Source of the DNA: Faecalicatena absiana
GTDB taxonomy: Bacteria; Bacillota; Bacilli; Lactobacillales; Lactobacillaceae
Length of the DNA stretch: 64,000 nucleotides
Assembly: GCA_017309015.1 (NCBI GenBank)
Contig: JAEDAG010000004.1
Location: 150,087 to 214,086, forward strand
Direction of reading: 5' to 3'
Shown here: piece after piece, positions 1-9,591 of the stretch
Position numbering within the stretch: the stretch's first letter is position 1
How the letters are laid out: each line of letters starts with the position of its first letter
The notes under the pieces: generated by a model
The model's input: the letters and a program-made list of their open reading frames with translations, nothing else
Told to the model about the DNA's origin: nothing
Databases searched by the model: none
Made by a program: the position numbers and the translations under genes

Positions 1-1261
1 CGGCTTGGCTCTGGCTGAAGGCAACAATGGCTGAGGTAAGCGAGGTCCCAATGGCACCAGCGAATTGCTGGATCGTGTTTAAGAACGCATTGCCTTGGGC
101 TGACAGTTCCGGCTTAAGACTGGCCAAGGCGTTGGTCATGACCACGCCAATAGTCATCCCCATCCCAGTCATGTAGATAATGTAGACCAGGCAGATCAGC
201 CAGTTGGACATGTGGCCAGACAAGCAGGCAAAAGCCAAGAGCTCAATGACCATCATGCTGACCCCGGTCATGATTGGCAGTCTGGCCCCCTTTTCATCAT
301 ACAAACGGCCTCCGACCACGCTCATCAAAGCGCCAGCAATGCCCGCTGGCATGGTAGCTAAGCCAGCTAAAGTTGCCGTTCCCCCATTGACCATTTGCAC
401 ATAATTGGGCAGTAAAAAGGCATTGCCCAAAGAGCAGAGCTGGATGAGCAAGAAGCCAAACAACTGCAGGCTGAAGGATTTATTTTTCAGAATTTCAAAG
501 TGAAGGATTGGCTGGGCGACTTTTTTCGAACGGATCAATAAGAGGACTAAAGCTGCCAGGCCGATTAAAATTGGCAAAAGGGTCAACTGCAAGTTGCCAG
601 ATGACAGTTTGCTGAACCCGTAGATCACCCCGCCAAACAAAATAGCGATTAAGGCAATGCTCAAAAGATCCGGAGTAATCTTAACGATCGGCGACTTCTG
701 CTGGATGCCGTAGAGGCCCAAGCAGAAAGACAAAACGATCAAGGGCATTAAGAAGTAAAAGACATAGCGCCAGCCCAGGCGATTGATGATGAGGCCGCCA
801 AAGGTTGGGCCAAGAGCCGGAGCAACGCCAGTAATCAGGTTGCCAAAGCCCATCATGAAGCCAATTTTTTCTGCTGGGACTTGTTCTAAGATAATGTTGA
901 ACATCAATGGCAGGGCAATCCCGGTCCCCAGCCCTTGCGTAGCCCGGCCCAGCAGCAAAAGCGGAAAGTTTGGCGCCAGCGGGTCAAGCAAGAGGCCAAA
1001 GAAGAAGAGCAAGTTGGCGCAGATAAAGAGCTGTTTGGTCTTGAAAGAACTTTTCAAAACGGCGGACAAAGGAACGACCACCGAAATTACCAGCAAATAG
1101 ATTGAGGTCATCCATTGAACCGTATTGGTGGCCAAGCCAAATTCCCACATCAAGGTTGGAAAGGCCACGTTCATGGCCGTTTCCACCAGTACCCCGCTAA
1201 AGGACATCAAGCCCGTGGCCAGGATGGCCGCGTAGACTTTCTTGGAAATTTTCGAATTCAT
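1..1261 (-). CDS. DHA2-family MFS multidrug efflux transporter (3' end outside window)
   Basis: The translation starts MNSKISKKVYAAILATG and runs about 420 residues off the left edge without a stop, as a string of hydrophobic helices. The segment LMWEFGLATNTVQWMTSIYL after the first helix and the GRATQGLGTGIALPLMF stretch are typical of the EmrB/QacA (DHA2, usually 14 TM helices) proton-driven drug exporters; GWRYVFYFLMPL is also a family hallmark. The ATG lies 10 bp after the stop of the MarR gene on the same strand, so the two are probably cotranscribed and the regulator likely controls the pump. The substrate cannot be inferred. The C-terminal helices are outside the window. Confidence 0.9.
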   Translation of the reverse strand, partial: MNSKISKKVYAAILATGLMSFSGVLVETAMNVAFPTLMWEFGLATNTVQWMTSIYLLVISVVVPLSAVLKSSFKTKQLFICANLLFFFGLLLDPLAPNFPLLLLGRATQGLGTGIALPLMFNIILEQVPAEKIGFMMGFGNLITGVAPALGPTFGGLIINRLGWRYVFYFLMPLIVLSFCLGLYGIQQKSPIVKITPDLLSIALIAILFGGVIYGFSKLSSGNLQLTLLPILIGLAALVLLLIRSKKVAQPILHFEILKNKSFSLQLFGFLLIQLCSLGNAFLLPNYVQMVNGGTATLAGLATMPAGIAGALMSVVGGRLYDEKGARLPIMTGVSMMVIELLAFACLSGHMSNWLICLVYIIYMTGMGMTIGVVMTNALASLKPELSAQGNAFLNTIQQFAGAIGTSLTSAIVAFSQSQA

Positions 1262-1271
1262 GTAACTTGCT

Positions 1272-1685
1272 TTACCCCTTTTCTGCAATGTATTCCAACA
1301 GGCGGCGAACCGTGTCCAGGTCAGCTTGGCTGAAATGGTCCAGAAGTTCCAGGTCGTCGTCTTTAATTTCTTCACGAATCTTTGGCAGCAAGTGGCTAGC
1401 CTCTTGGGTCAGCTGGACTAATTTCTGCCGCTTGTCGGTAGGATCGGGAACTCTTTCGATCAAGCCCCTCACTTCCAAGCGCTGCAGCATGATCGTGGTC
1501 GTTGAACGCTGAATGGCGAATTCAGTTTCAATCAAGTGCTGCTTGGCCTTTTGCCCAGGCTGGCGGCCGATAAAGTCAAGGGTCGCCATTTGCACCCGGG
1601 TCAGGCGCAATTCTTGAGCAAAAGGCCCCGCGTGGTGGTCGATGCTTTTGGCGGCTGCCTTGATCATTTTTCTAATTGGCTCCAT
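1272..1685 (-). CDS. MarR-family transcriptional regulator of the efflux operon
   Basis: A 137-residue protein of usual MarR length. A helical N-terminus (MEPIRKMIKAAAKSIDHHAG) is followed by a winged HTH: LTRVQMATLDFIGRQPG, then KQHLIETEFAIQRSTTTIML as recognition region and the wing RVPDPTDKRQKLVQLT. The DxRxxxxxLT wing signature is clear. It is the first gene of a two-gene unit with the downstream DHA2 pump. A 16-bp inverted repeat just upstream (1710-1751) is the obvious binding site. By analogy with the family it is expected to repress its own operon until a ligand, often phenolic or amphipathic, binds. Confidence 0.92.
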   Translation of the reverse strand: MEPIRKMIKAAAKSIDHHAGPFAQELRLTRVQMATLDFIGRQPGQKAKQHLIETEFAIQRSTTTIMLQRLEVRGLIERVPDPTDKRQKLVQLTQEASHLLPKIREEIKDDDLELLDHFSQADLDTVRRLLEYIAEKG

Positions 1686-1709
1686 CTAAATCCTCCACTG
1701 TTTTCTGTT

Positions 1710-1751
1710 AGATAACTAACAAAATTATAGGTGGAATTTTGTTAGTTGTCT
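1710..1751. promoter_or_regulatory. Inverted-repeat operator upstream of marR-efflux operon
   Basis: Arms at 1710-1725 (AGATAACTAACAAAAT) and 1736-1751 (ATTTTGTTAGTTGTCT) match at 15 of 16 positions around a 10-bp spacer. It lies 24 bp upstream of the MarR start codon, in the position expected for an autoregulatory MarR operator. Nothing else was recognised in the rest of 1752-2019 apart from the leader of the next gene. Confidence 0.75.
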
Positions 1752-2033
1752 AGCATTTTTTGAAAGCCAGCCAAAAACATTGATAAGACTTGACTTGGAG
1801 TAGAAAAATGTAGGGCGTAGACAGCTTTATGACTGGCGCAAGGCTAATAGCCACTTAGCCAAGGATTTCAGCGAGTTTGCTTAAAAGCTGCTCTCAGGCG
1901 TTAGCTTTACATAACTATGTTTATGACTAGTAAAAATTGTTGCCGGATCCCCTTCCCCCACTTTTTGCTAATAAAAGTGCTATGCTGATCTTGTAAGTTT
2001 TAATTATACATATATTGCTAGGAGAAAAAAGTT

Positions 2034-2498
2034 ATGCGCAAACCTGTACCAATGTTAGACAGCAAGTTAAGCAACGCGGAATTTTTAGACTTAATCCCGT
2101 CTGCCTTTCAATCGGTCGTTTTCGGAACGGTTGCCAATGGCCGGCCTTTTACCAACGTAGCAGATATTGAGCTCTGCCTTGATGGCAAGCTTTACTTCGC
2201 CACGACTTACCAGAAAAGTTTTTATCAGCGGCTGCATGCTCAGCCATACGTTTCAATTACCGCGCTGAAAGGTCAAGAGACGATGTCCAGCGTTGGCTTT
2301 ACCCTCAACGGTACTGTCAAAGAGGTTGATCTTTCTTACCTGGACAAGATCTATGAATGCCATCCCGAAATGCTGGAAATCAACAAGACCGAGTCAGAAC
2401 GCCGGGAACTGCTGCGTCCCTTTGAAATTACGCCTACGGATGGCTTTGTCTATGATCTGCGGCAAACGCCAATCTTCCAAAAGAGCTTTACATTCTAA
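2034..2498 (+). CDS. Pyridoxamine 5'-phosphate oxidase-like FMN-binding protein
   Basis: A 154-residue protein. SVVFGTVANGRPFTNVADIE and GKLYFATTYQKSFYQRL correspond to the first strands of the PNPOx-like split beta-barrel, a fold that binds FMN or F420 at a dimer interface. The ATG has AGGAG at 2020-2024, 9 bp upstream. Family members include nitroreductase-like and heme or flavin reductases, so the reaction cannot be given. The gene is monocistronic and ends 12 bp before a strong terminator shared with the convergent ABC-F gene. Confidence 0.75.
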   Translation: MRKPVPMLDSKLSNAEFLDLIPSAFQSVVFGTVANGRPFTNVADIELCLDGKLYFATTYQKSFYQRLHAQPYVSITALKGQETMSSVGFTLNGTVKEVDLSYLDKIYECHPEMLEINKTESERRELLRPFEITPTDGFVYDLRQTPIFQKSFTF

Positions 2499-2509
2499 TG
2501 CATGCCAAA

Positions 2510-2550
2510 AGGCCCCCGAAATCAGGAAACTAATTTCGGGGGCCTTTTTC
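2510..2550 (+). terminator. Intrinsic terminator, resembling an IS3-family left end
   Basis: A 13-bp perfect stem (2510-2522 AGGCCCCCGAAAT with 2533-2545) is followed by a T-run. The stem and the following ATGACCAAATT closely match the left end of the IS3-family element at 63914-63970, so this terminator may be a fossil IS terminus. Confidence 0.85.
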
Positions 2551-2560
2551 ATGACCAAAT

Positions 2561-4054
2561 TTACAAACACACATGCTCTTGGGCGACGGCCTTGATAAAG
2601 GCCTGGTCGTGGTCAATAAGCAGCATGGCGGGCTGTTCTTTCTTTAGCAAAGCTATCAGCTGGTCCTGGTTGAAGAGATCCAGGTAGTTGGCCGGCTCAT
2701 CCCATAGGTAGAGGTTTGCTTCTTCAGTCAAGGACTTGGCCAGGGCCACCCGCTTCTTTTGCCCCTGGCTCATCTCCTCAATTTTTTGCTTAAAAGCTTC
2801 CCGCTCCAAGCCTAATTTTTTCAGCTGGTTTAACAATTTCTCATAGTCCAGGCAATGTTCTTTGGCAAAAGATGCCAGATCCCCCCGGTACAACGACAAG
2901 TCTTGCGGTAAATAACTAATTTTAAGACCGCTCTGCAGCTGCCAGTCTCCCTGGCAGGTCAGCTTGTCTTTGCCCAAGAGCCAGGACAAGAAACTGGTCT
3001 TGCCGCTGCCATTCGGGCCCGTCAAAGCCACGATGCCTCGGTTGGCGATTTCAAGATTCAGCCCTTCAAACAAGGTCCGACCAGCAACTTCCAAGCTAAG
3101 GCCACGACCAGTAAACAAAGTCTGATGGTAGTCTGGCTTAAAGTTCAAGTCTAAAGTTGGCGTTTCTTCAATATTGGACAAGAGGCCTTGCTTGGCTGCC
3201 TCCTCTTTAGCCTGCCGGCGGGCCACGTTTTTCGACCGCTTCATCACCTTGGCCGCCCGCTTGCTCAAAAAGCCCTTGTCACTTAATTCCGCCTTGCGGT
3301 CAGGCTTGATTTTCCCCTTGGCATGAATCTTGCTCTCTGCCTTCTGGGCATTGGCAGCTAGCTGTTTCTGACTGTTCTCCAAGCTCTTGATCTCCCGGCG
3401 CAACTTCCGGTCCAGGTCCAAGCTGGTCTGGTCGCGCCGGTCCTTGGTCTGCTGGTAGCCGTCAAAGTCATCGCGGTAAAGGTGGATTTCTCCATTCTCC
3501 AAGGCCAGGACATGGTCGCTGACTTCTTCTAAAAATTGCCGGTCGTGGCTAACCACGATATAGCCGCTCTTGCTTCTTTTCAGATATTCGGCTACTTCCT
3601 TCCGGCTGGCACTATCCAAGTGATTGGTCGGTTCATCCAACAAAGGAAAGACGCCATCTTGGCTGAAGGCCAAAGCCAAAAGCAGCTTGCTCTGCTCTCC
3701 CCCGCTGAGCTGACCAAAGGGCTGATAGAGTAAATCCGGGCTCAAGTTCAGCCGGTTCATTTCTTTCTCCAAGCGCCACAGCTCAAAGCCGGCCATATCC
3801 TGCAAGCTGAAGTAAGCTGGCTCCTCTTTTGGCAAAAAGCAGGGATAATAAGCAAAAGTCAAATCCGACTTAACCGCTGCCTGCTTTCCCAATTGCCCGG
3901 CCAGAAGGCGGAGAAAGGTTGTCTTGCCCCGGCCATTTCTGCCAATCAGAGCTAATTTCCAGCTGGAATCCAAGGAGAGAGAAAGATCGGTAAAGATTTC
4001 CTGGGCTTGATTTGGGTATGTGTACGAAAGATGCGTAATCTGAATCACTGTCAT
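2561..4054 (-). CDS. ABC-F ATPase, Lsa/Vga-like ribosome-protection protein
   Basis: About 497 residues, the length of Lsa-type ABC-F antibiotic resistance proteins, with two NBDs and no membrane domain. NBD1 has the Walker A region ALIGRNGRGKTTFL, signature QLSGGE and Walker B LLDEPTNHLD. A basic, charged linker (about residues 220-310, rich in K/R) follows. NBD2 has GPNGSGKTSFL, signature MSQGQ and WDEPANYLD, the variants usual in Lsa/Vga proteins. Such proteins bind the ribosomal E site and displace lincosamides, streptogramin A and pleuromutilins. The ATG at 4054 follows CGAGGT. A longer in-frame ORF begins at 4168, but it would span the attenuator hairpin and looks non-coding. Expression is probably controlled by that attenuator. 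Confidence 0.85.
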   Translation of the reverse strand: MTVIQITHLSYTYPNQAQEIFTDLSLSLDSSWKLALIGRNGRGKTTFLRLLAGQLGKQAAVKSDLTFAYYPCFLPKEEPAYFSLQDMAGFELWRLEKEMNRLNLSPDLLYQPFGQLSGGEQSKLLLALAFSQDGVFPLLDEPTNHLDSASRKEVAEYLKRSKSGYIVVSHDRQFLEEVSDHVLALENGEIHLYRDDFDGYQQTKDRRDQTSLDLDRKLRREIKSLENSQKQLAANAQKAESKIHAKGKIKPDRKAELSDKGFLSKRAAKVMKRSKNVARRQAKEEAAKQGLLSNIEETPTLDLNFKPDYHQTLFTGRGLSLEVAGRTLFEGLNLEIANRGIVALTGPNGSGKTSFLSWLLGKDKLTCQGDWQLQSGLKISYLPQDLSLYRGDLASFAKEHCLDYEKLLNQLKKLGLEREAFKQKIEEMSQGQKKRVALAKSLTEEANLYLWDEPANYLDLFNQDQLIALLKKEQPAMLLIDHDQAFIKAVAQEHVCL

Positions 4055-4069
4055 TTTGTAACCTCGAAA

Positions 4070-4112
4070 AAGAAAAAAAGAGAGTCTGCACCCTTGCATG
4101 GGACAGACTCTC
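4070..4112 (-). promoter_or_regulatory. Leader attenuator (intrinsic terminator) upstream of the ABC-F gene
   Basis: Reading the minus strand, GAGAGTCTG pairs with CAGACTCTC and is followed by TTTTTTTCT, ending only 16 nt before the ABC-F start codon. A -10 hexamer TATAAT lies at 4217-4222 (minus), giving a leader of about 155 nt. A small ORF with a strong ribosome site (AAGGGGG) starts at 4148, MHFCKIDAAFAAESLS, and runs through the stem, as in drug-responsive leader-peptide attenuators of ABC-F and erm genes. That this leader ORF is translated is inference. Confidence 0.75.
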
Positions 4113-4322
4113 AGCCGCAAAAGCCGCGTCAATCTTGCAAAAGTGCATAGTAACCCCCTTGATCGCACAGCAAATAAAGCTGCTTAAATCATGATGGTTG
4201 TCTATGAAAATGCAAAATTATAGACGCAACGCTTTCGCCTCCTTTTCGATCAGTAATTTGATTCGTATGATAGCACAGCTCCCCACTTATGTCCAGTTGC
4301 TTTATACTTGCATACAAGAAAA

Positions 4323-4350
4323 GACCCGTCCCTGAGCAGCAGGACGGGTC
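4323..4350 (-). terminator. Terminator of the small gene at 4365
   Basis: GACCCGTCC (4323-4331) pairs perfectly with GGACGGGTC (4342-4350). On the minus strand it runs into TTTTCTTG. Confidence 0.75.
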
Positions 4351-4364
4351 CTCTCATATTAAGT

Positions 4365-4574
4365 TTAGTTGCAGGCCATGTCGGCCATTTCTTCATCGAC
4401 GCCGTTGGCGATCAAGATTGACTTGGTTTCTGCTTTGGCGGCTTCAGCCTTGCTCATTTGAACAGGGGTTGGAGTCTTCAGGCCAGTAGCCATGTCAGCC
4501 ATCTTCGGAGTAACGCCATTGGCGATCATCGTGTTCATCTCTTCCATGCGAGCACTCTTGTTTGCGGCTTTCAT
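4365..4574 (-). CDS. Small hypothetical protein with two internal repeats
   Basis: A 69-residue protein. I do not recognise a family. It contains two similar segments, MIANGVTPKMADMATG and LIANGVDEEMADMACN, separated by a Lys/Ala/Glu-rich stretch, so it is an internal duplication of an about 30-residue unit. The ATG at 4574 follows AAGAAGGCT; an in-frame ORF extends to 4670 but lacks a ribosome site there. An extended -10 (TGCTATAAT, hexamer at 4623-4628) lies upstream and a terminator follows, so it is a monocistronic gene. No signal peptide or membrane segment is seen. Confidence 0.6.
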   Translation of the reverse strand: MKAANKSARMEEMNTMIANGVTPKMADMATGLKTPTPVQMSKAEAAKAETKSILIANGVDEEMADMACN

Positions 4575-4751
4575 ATATATCAGCCTTCTTTTCGATAAAT
4601 TACTTCTTTTTCTTTTGGCTATATTATAGCACTTTTCCGCCTCTGTGGTATCCGCTTTCACCTGTGCCAAGACTAAGTTCGTGCTTTCTTGTATTTTAAG
4701 CTTTTTCAGACATTCAGCCTATTATTCTGAAGGCAAAATATCCCAAAACAA

Positions 4752-4784
4752 AATCGTCTTAGCTGTCAGCGAGCTAAGACGATT
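4752..4784 (-). terminator. Terminator of carAB
   Basis: A perfect 13-bp stem, AATCGTCTTAGCT at 4752-4764 with its complement at 4772-4784. On the minus strand it is followed by TTGTTTTG. Confidence 0.8.
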
Positions 4785-4807
4785 GATTGTTTGATTACCT
4801 AGTTGAT

Positions 4808-7800
4808 CTATAAGGCTTCAGTAGCAAATGACCTGTTTTCCAAGCTGGTGAGCAGTGCATCAACCGTGTCCAGAGAGGTTAAAACTGGCACGTTGTGCAT
4901 GATCGCCGTTTCCCGGATGATGAAACCATCAGAGTTGGATGAAAGGTCGTGTCCCATCGTGTTGATCGTGACATCGACATCCCCTTGCTTGATGGCATCC
5001 AGAATTGGCAACTCCTCGGAGTCCTTCTCGCCGATCTTGGCAACAGTTACGACGTGCAAGCCGTGTTCTTGCAAGAATTGGGAGGTCCCGGCGGTCGCGA
5101 ACAAGCGGTAGCCAATCTTGCTGAAGCGTTCAGCGAGCGGCAGGATGGCTTCCTTGTCCTTGTTTTCGATCGTCAGCAGCACCGACCCGTTGTTTGGCAG
5201 GTGGATGCCAGTGCCTTCAAAGGCCTTGTAAAGCGCCTTGGAGAAGGTGTGGTCGCTGCCCATGACTTCCCCAGTCGACTTCATTTCCGGCCCCAAGAGA
5301 CTGTCGACGTTGGCCAGCTTGGTGAAGGAGAAGACTGGCGCCTTAACGTGGATGGCCTTGCTTTCTGGCTGCAAGACTTGGGTGTAGCCCTGTTCAGGCA
5401 GGCTTTCGCCCATAATGCAGCGCGTAGCCACTTGCGCCATCTCAATCCCCGTCACCTTGCTCAGGAATGGCACGGTCCGGCTGGCTCTTGGGTTGACTTC
5501 GATGATGTAGACTTCACCGCCCCGCACGATAAACTGAACGTTCATAATGCCGACGCACTTCAAGGCAACCGCCAACTTCTCGGTAACGTCCACGATCTGC
5601 TGCTTTACTTCTTCAGTGAAGTGCTGTGGCGGGTAAACGGCCATTGAGTCACCGGAGTGAACGCCGGCACGCTCAATGTGCTGCATGATCCCAGGCATCA
5701 AGACGTGCTGGCCGTCGCAGATGGCGTCGACTTCCCCTTCCAGGCCTTCCAGATAAGTGTCGACCAGGATTGGGTGGCCATTGGTTGCCGGCGGGTTGTC
5801 CTTCAGGTAGTCCTCCAGTTCCTTTTCGTTGTAGACGATTTCCATTGCCCGGCCACCCAGGACGTAGGATGGGCGAACCAGGACTGGGTAGCCCAATTCA
5901 TCGGCATACTTGATGACTTCGTCGTGGTTCATGGCCGTCTTGCCGATTGGCTGGCGCAGGTGCAGCTCCTTGATGATTTCATCGAAAAGCTCCCGGTCTT
6001 CAGCCCGGTTGATGTCGTCAACCGTAGTCCCGAGGATCTTAACCCCGTGTTCTTCCAGGCCTTCAGCCAGGTTGATGGCGGTTTGCCCGCCGAATTGGAC
6101 GATCACGCCAATTGGCTGTTCAACGTCGATCACATCCAGAACTTTCTCCAGCGTCAATGGCTCAAAGTACAGCTTGTCAGAAATTGAGAAGTCGGTTGAA
6201 ACAGTTTCCGGGTTAGAGTTGATGACGATCGCCTCATAGCCCATCCGTTGCAAGGCCTTGACCGAGTGGACGGTCGCATAGTCAAATTCAACCCCCTGAC
6301 CGATTCTGATTGGGCCGGAACCCAAGACGATGACGGACTTCTTCCCGCTCTTGTGGCTTTCGTTCTCTTGGCCGTATGTTGAGTAGAAGTAGGGCGTGCT
6401 TGAAGCAAATTCAGCGGCGCAGGTGTCAACCATCTTGTAGACTGGCAAAAGACCTGCACCCTTTCTGAACTGGCGTACCTCTTCTTCGCTGACCTGCCAC
6501 AATTTGGCAATAGTCATGTCAGCGTAGCCGTAATACTTGGCCGTCCGCAAAGTCTCAACGTCCTTTGGGTGAGCCTTGATCTCGTCTTCCATTTCGACGA
6601 TATGCTTCACGATGTCCAGGAAGTAGAAGTTGATCTTAGTCAATTCATGGACGTCTTCCAGGCTGTAGCCCCGTCTAAAGGCTTCAGCGATGTAGAAGAG
6701 CCGGTCGTCTTGCGCCTGGGCGAGCTTGTCGTCCACTTCAGCTTTGGACTTGTCCGCCAGGTCAGTGCAATACAGGTCCTTTTCGTCAATTTCCAAAGAG
6801 TTGACGGCCTTTTGCAGAGCTTCTTCAGCATTTCTGCCCAGCGCCATGACTTCACCGGTGGCCTTCATCTGCGTTCCCAGGTGCCGGTCAGCCTTGACGA
6901 ACTTGTCAAATGGCCAGCGCGGAATCTTGGCCACGACGTAGTCCAAGGCTGGTTCAAATTCAGCAAAAGTCTTCTTGGTAACTGGATTCTTGATCTCGTC
7001 CAAAGTCAGCCCAACCGCAATCTTAGCGGCCAGCTTGGCAATTGGGTAGCCCGTTGCCTTCGAAGCCAGGGCAGAAGACCGGGAGACACGCGGGTTGACT
7101 TCAATGACGTAGTATTGGTAGCTGTTTGGATCCAGCGCCAGCTGCACGTTGCATCCCCCTTCAATCCCCAAAGCCCGGATCAGCTTCAAAGAACAGTTCC
7201 GCAGCATTTGGTATTCACGGTCGCTCAAGGTTTGCGTTGGTGAGAAGACGATGGAGTCACCCGTGTGAATGCCGACGGGATCGAAGTTTTCCATTGAACA
7301 GACGACCATCGCGTTGTCGGCAGAGTCGCGCATAACTTCGTATTCGATTTCCTTGAAGCCGGCAATTGACTTTTCAATCAAGCATTCCGTAGCCGGACTC
7401 AGGTCCAAGCCGTTGGCAGTGATGGCGCGCAATTCTGCTTCGTTGGCGCACATCCCGCCGCCAGTGCCCCCCATGGTGAAGGCGGGCCGAACGATGACCG
7501 GATAGCCGATTTCATTGGCGAAATCAACTGCGTCCTCAACGTCATGAACCGTTCTTGATGGCGGAACCGGTTCACCCAGCTTCTGCATCAATTCCTTGAA
7601 GCGTTCCCGGTCTTCAGCTTGGTCGATCGCGTCCAGTTTGGTCCCCAGGAGTTCGATGCCAAGTTCATCCAGCAGGCCGGATTTGTGCAGGGCAATGGCC
7701 ATGTTCAAGCCGGTCTGGCCACCCAAAGTCGGCAGGATGGCGTCTGGGTACTCTTGCCGGATGATTCTCGACAAGGAGCCAACGGTCAAAGGCTCGATGT

Positions 7801-7993
7801 AAACCTTGTCAGCAATTTCATTGTCAGTCATGATCGTTGCCGGGTTGGAGTTGACCAAGACAACCTCGTAGCCTTCTTCGCGCAGGGCCAGGCAAGCCTG
7901 GGTCCCTGAGTAGTCGAATTCGGCAGCCTGGCCAATAATAATTGGGCCAGACCCGATTACCATGATTTTGTGGATATCAGTTCTCTTAGGCAT
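4808..7993 (-). CDS. carB: Carbamoyl-phosphate synthase large subunit
   Basis: About 1,061 residues, full length for CarB. It has two homologous ATP-grasp halves, each starting with a nucleotide/bicarbonate-binding signature ([19 protein letters not shown] and [20 protein letters not shown]). [18 protein letters not shown] and [20 protein letters not shown] mark the metal-binding ends of the two synthetase domains. The C-terminal 140 residues form the MGS-like allosteric domain. It makes carbamoyl phosphate from bicarbonate, two ATP and ammonia tunnelled from CarA, for pyrimidines and arginine. The start MPKRTDIHK follows GGAAGG and overlaps the carA stop by 8 bp (ATGCCTAA), implying translational coupling. 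Confidence 0.97.
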   Translation of the reverse strand: MPKRTDIHKIMVIGSGPIIIGQAAEFDYSGTQACLALREEGYEVVLVNSNPATIMTDNEIADKVYIEPLTVGSLSRIIRQEYPDAILPTLGGQTGLNMAIALHKSGLLDELGIELLGTKLDAIDQAEDRERFKELMQKLGEPVPPSRTVHDVEDAVDFANEIGYPVIVRPAFTMGGTGGGMCANEAELRAITANGLDLSPATECLIEKSIAGFKEIEYEVMRDSADNAMVVCSMENFDPVGIHTGDSIVFSPTQTLSDREYQMLRNCSLKLIRALGIEGGCNVQLALDPNSYQYYVIEVNPRVSRSSALASKATGYPIAKLAAKIAVGLTLDEIKNPVTKKTFAEFEPALDYVVAKIPRWPFDKFVKADRHLGTQMKATGEVMALGRNAEEALQKAVNSLEIDEKDLYCTDLADKSKAEVDDKLAQAQDDRLFYIAEAFRRGYSLEDVHELTKINFYFLDIVKHIVEMEDEIKAHPKDVETLRTAKYYGYADMTIAKLWQVSEEEVRQFRKGAGLLPVYKMVDTCAAEFASSTPYFYSTYGQENESHKSGKKSVIVLGSGPIRIGQGVEFDYATVHSVKALQRMGYEAIVINSNPETVSTDFSISDKLYFEPLTLEKVLDVIDVEQPIGVIVQFGGQTAINLAEGLEEHGVKILGTTVDDINRAEDRELFDEIIKELHLRQPIGKTAMNHDEVIKYADELGYPVLVRPSYVLGGRAMEIVYNEKELEDYLKDNPPATNGHPILVDTYLEGLEGEVDAICDGQHVLMPGIMQHIERAGVHSGDSMAVYPPQHFTEEVKQQIVDVTEKLAVALKCVGIMNVQFIVRGGEVYIIEVNPRASRTVPFLSKVTGIEMAQVATRCIMGESLPEQGYTQVLQPESKAIHVKAPVFSFTKLANVDSLLGPEMKSTGEVMGSDHTFSKALYKAFEGTGIHLPNNGSVLLTIENKDKEAILPLAERFSKIGYRLFATAGTSQFLQEHGLHVVTVAKIGEKDSEELPILDAIKQGDVDVTINTMGHDLSSNSDGFIIRETAIMHNVPVLTSLDTVDALLTSLENRSFATEAL

Positions 7994-9071
7994 TTTGTTT
8001 GCTTTCCTTCCCTTCATCAATCAACTTCATGAACTTGTCGAACAAGTCAACGGCATCCAGCGGGCCAGGAGCCGCGTCCGGGTGGAATTGCACGGAGAAG
8101 GCCGGGTACTGCTTCAACTGAATCCCTTCAATCACGCCGTCATTGATTTCTTCGTGGGTAACTTCGATCTTGGCTGGATCGATTGACTGGGGATCGATCG
8201 CGTAGCCGTGGTTTTGTGAAGTAAACATGATCCGTCCGGTGGCCAGTTCTCTAACTGGGTGGTTGAAGCCGCGGTGGCCGAACTTCATCTTGAAGGTCTT
8301 GGCCCCATTGGCCAGAGCCAGAATCTGGTGGCCCATGCAGATCCCGAAGACTGGAACCTGCTTTTCGACTTCCGCGACCATTTTGGCCGCCTCAGTCATG
8401 GTTGACGGGTCACCAGGGCCGTTTGACAGCATCACGCCGTCTGGGTGGTGACGCAGAACGTCTTCGGCCTTGGCCGTGTATGGCAGAACGATCGTGTTGC
8501 AGCCACGCGCTGACAATTCCCGCAGGATTGAGTGCTTAACCCCGTAGTCGATCAAGACCACGTTGCGCTTTGGACCTGGGTTTGGGTAAGGCTTGGTCGT
8601 GGACACGACCGGGGCCAGAAAGCCGCTATAGTCGTGCTCGCTGATTCGCTTCAAGGCTTCTTCCTTATTGTCGGAGTCAACCAGGCAGCCCTTCATGGAC
8701 CCTTCTTCTCTCAGAATCTTCGTCAGCTTTCGGGTATCAACGCCGGAAATCCCTGGGATTCCCTTCTCTTCCAAGAAGTGTCCCAAAGTATCGCGCATCC
8801 GCCAGTTGCTTGCCACACGGGCAACTTCCTGGCAAACCACCCCGTTGCATTGCGGGTCAATCGATTCGTTGTCATCCACATTGACCCCGTAGTTGCCGAT
8901 CAGGGGGTTGGTGAAGACCAGGATCTGCTTGGCGTATGACTGGTCGGTAATCGCTTCTTGGTAGCCCGTCATCCCCGTAGTGAAGACAACTTCGCCAAAT
9001 TTCTCTACGTTTGCTCCGAAGGCAGTGCCGGCAAAGACCGTGCCATCTTCAAGAACCAAATAGCGTTTCAT
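7986..9071 (-). CDS. carA: Carbamoyl-phosphate synthase small (glutaminase) subunit
   Basis: 361 residues, normal length. The N-terminal CPSase_sm_chain domain ([16 protein letters not shown]) is followed by a class I glutamine amidotransferase domain with nucleophile Cys245 in [14 protein letters not shown] and His330 in [11 protein letters not shown]. The third triad residue, usually Glu in HPEA, reads Asp332 here. The subunit hydrolyses glutamine and passes ammonia to CarB. It is the first gene of carAB, behind a PyrR-type leader and a strong promoter, so it should be repressed when pyrimidine nucleotides are abundant. Confidence 0.96.
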   Translation of the reverse strand: MKRYLVLEDGTVFAGTAFGANVEKFGEVVFTTGMTGYQEAITDQSYAKQILVFTNPLIGNYGVNVDDNESIDPQCNGVVCQEVARVASNWRMRDTLGHFLEEKGIPGISGVDTRKLTKILREEGSMKGCLVDSDNKEEALKRISEHDYSGFLAPVVSTTKPYPNPGPKRNVVLIDYGVKHSILRELSARGCNTIVLPYTAKAEDVLRHHPDGVMLSNGPGDPSTMTEAAKMVAEVEKQVPVFGICMGHQILALANGAKTFKMKFGHRGFNHPVRELATGRIMFTSQNHGYAIDPQSIDPAKIEVTHEEINDGVIEGIQLKQYPAFSVQFHPDAAPGPLDAVDLFDKFMKLIDEGKESKQNA

Positions 9072-9110
9072 TCTTTTGTAAACCTCTTTTTATGGTAATC
9101 AACTATTTCG

Positions 9111-9317
9111 CAAGAAAAAAGACCATCCTGAACACTTCTAGTTCCGTGCTCTAAGATGGTCTCATATGGCAAACCCCAGCTGGCTCCATTCCACCCTTGT
9201 GGCCGGTTGTCAGCGTCCTTTCGTTCAAGATTCGAACGAAGATCCAATATCTCCCTGGTGATGTTTGCAATTGACAAGTCCTTCTTAGCCTCACGGGACT
9301 AAATTTAAAGGTCCTTC
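9111..9317 (-). promoter_or_regulatory. PyrR-type RNA attenuator in the carAB leader
   Basis: On the minus strand, positions 9317-9277 carry the PyrR-binding anti-antiterminator with the conserved loop AGTCCCGTGAGGCT, flanked by AAGGACC and GAAGGAC that pair with each other. Downstream, AGACCATC (minus strand of 9155-9162) pairs with GATGGTCT (9120-9127) and runs into TTTTTTCTT, an intrinsic terminator just before carA. In the established PyrR mechanism, UMP/UTP-bound PyrR stabilises the first hairpin and so allows termination. Confidence 0.92.
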
Positions 9318-9330
9318 TTTTGTTTTCTTA

Positions 9331-9359
9331 ACTATATTAATTTTGGGCCCGTAAGTCAA
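9331..9359 (-). promoter_or_regulatory. carAB promoter
   Basis: Minus-strand TTGACT (9354-9359) and TATAGT (9331-9336) are separated by exactly 17 bp, placing the start just upstream of the PyrR-binding loop. Confidence 0.85.
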
Positions 9360-9529
9360 GTGAAAAATCGCAAAAGTCCGGAAAACTAATTTATTTTAGG
9401 AAAAGACATTTCTACATTTCTTATAGCATGTTCACGGAAAAACAAATATCGCCAAGCAGCCGTGGCGCTTTGCAAATTGCAAAATCACTTACTTTTTGTA
9501 AATTATCCGTTAAAAATTGCTTCCTTACC

Positions 9530-9583
9530 TTGCAATAAATGAGAGCTGTATTAAAATTAAAACTATATCTATTTCGAAAGGAG
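9530..9583 (+). promoter_or_regulatory. Likely gapN promoter and ribosome site
   Basis: TTGCAA (9530-9535), 16 bp, TAAAAT (9552-9557). AAAGGAG at 9577-9583 lies 8 bp before the TTG start of gapN and decides that start. Confidence 0.55.
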
Positions 9584-9591
9584 TCACTTTT

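Noticed and set aside
2561..4168. 535-residue version of the ABC-F protein
   Set aside because: The extra N-terminus is encoded by the attenuator hairpin and resembles nothing; the ATG at 4054 fits family length and has a ribosome site.
9068..9277. 69-residue ORF (TTG start) spanning the PyrR leader and overlapping the carA start as ATGA
   Set aside because: It reads through the anti-antiterminator and terminator stems, has no spaced ribosome site, and its composition follows the RNA structure; most likely fortuitous.
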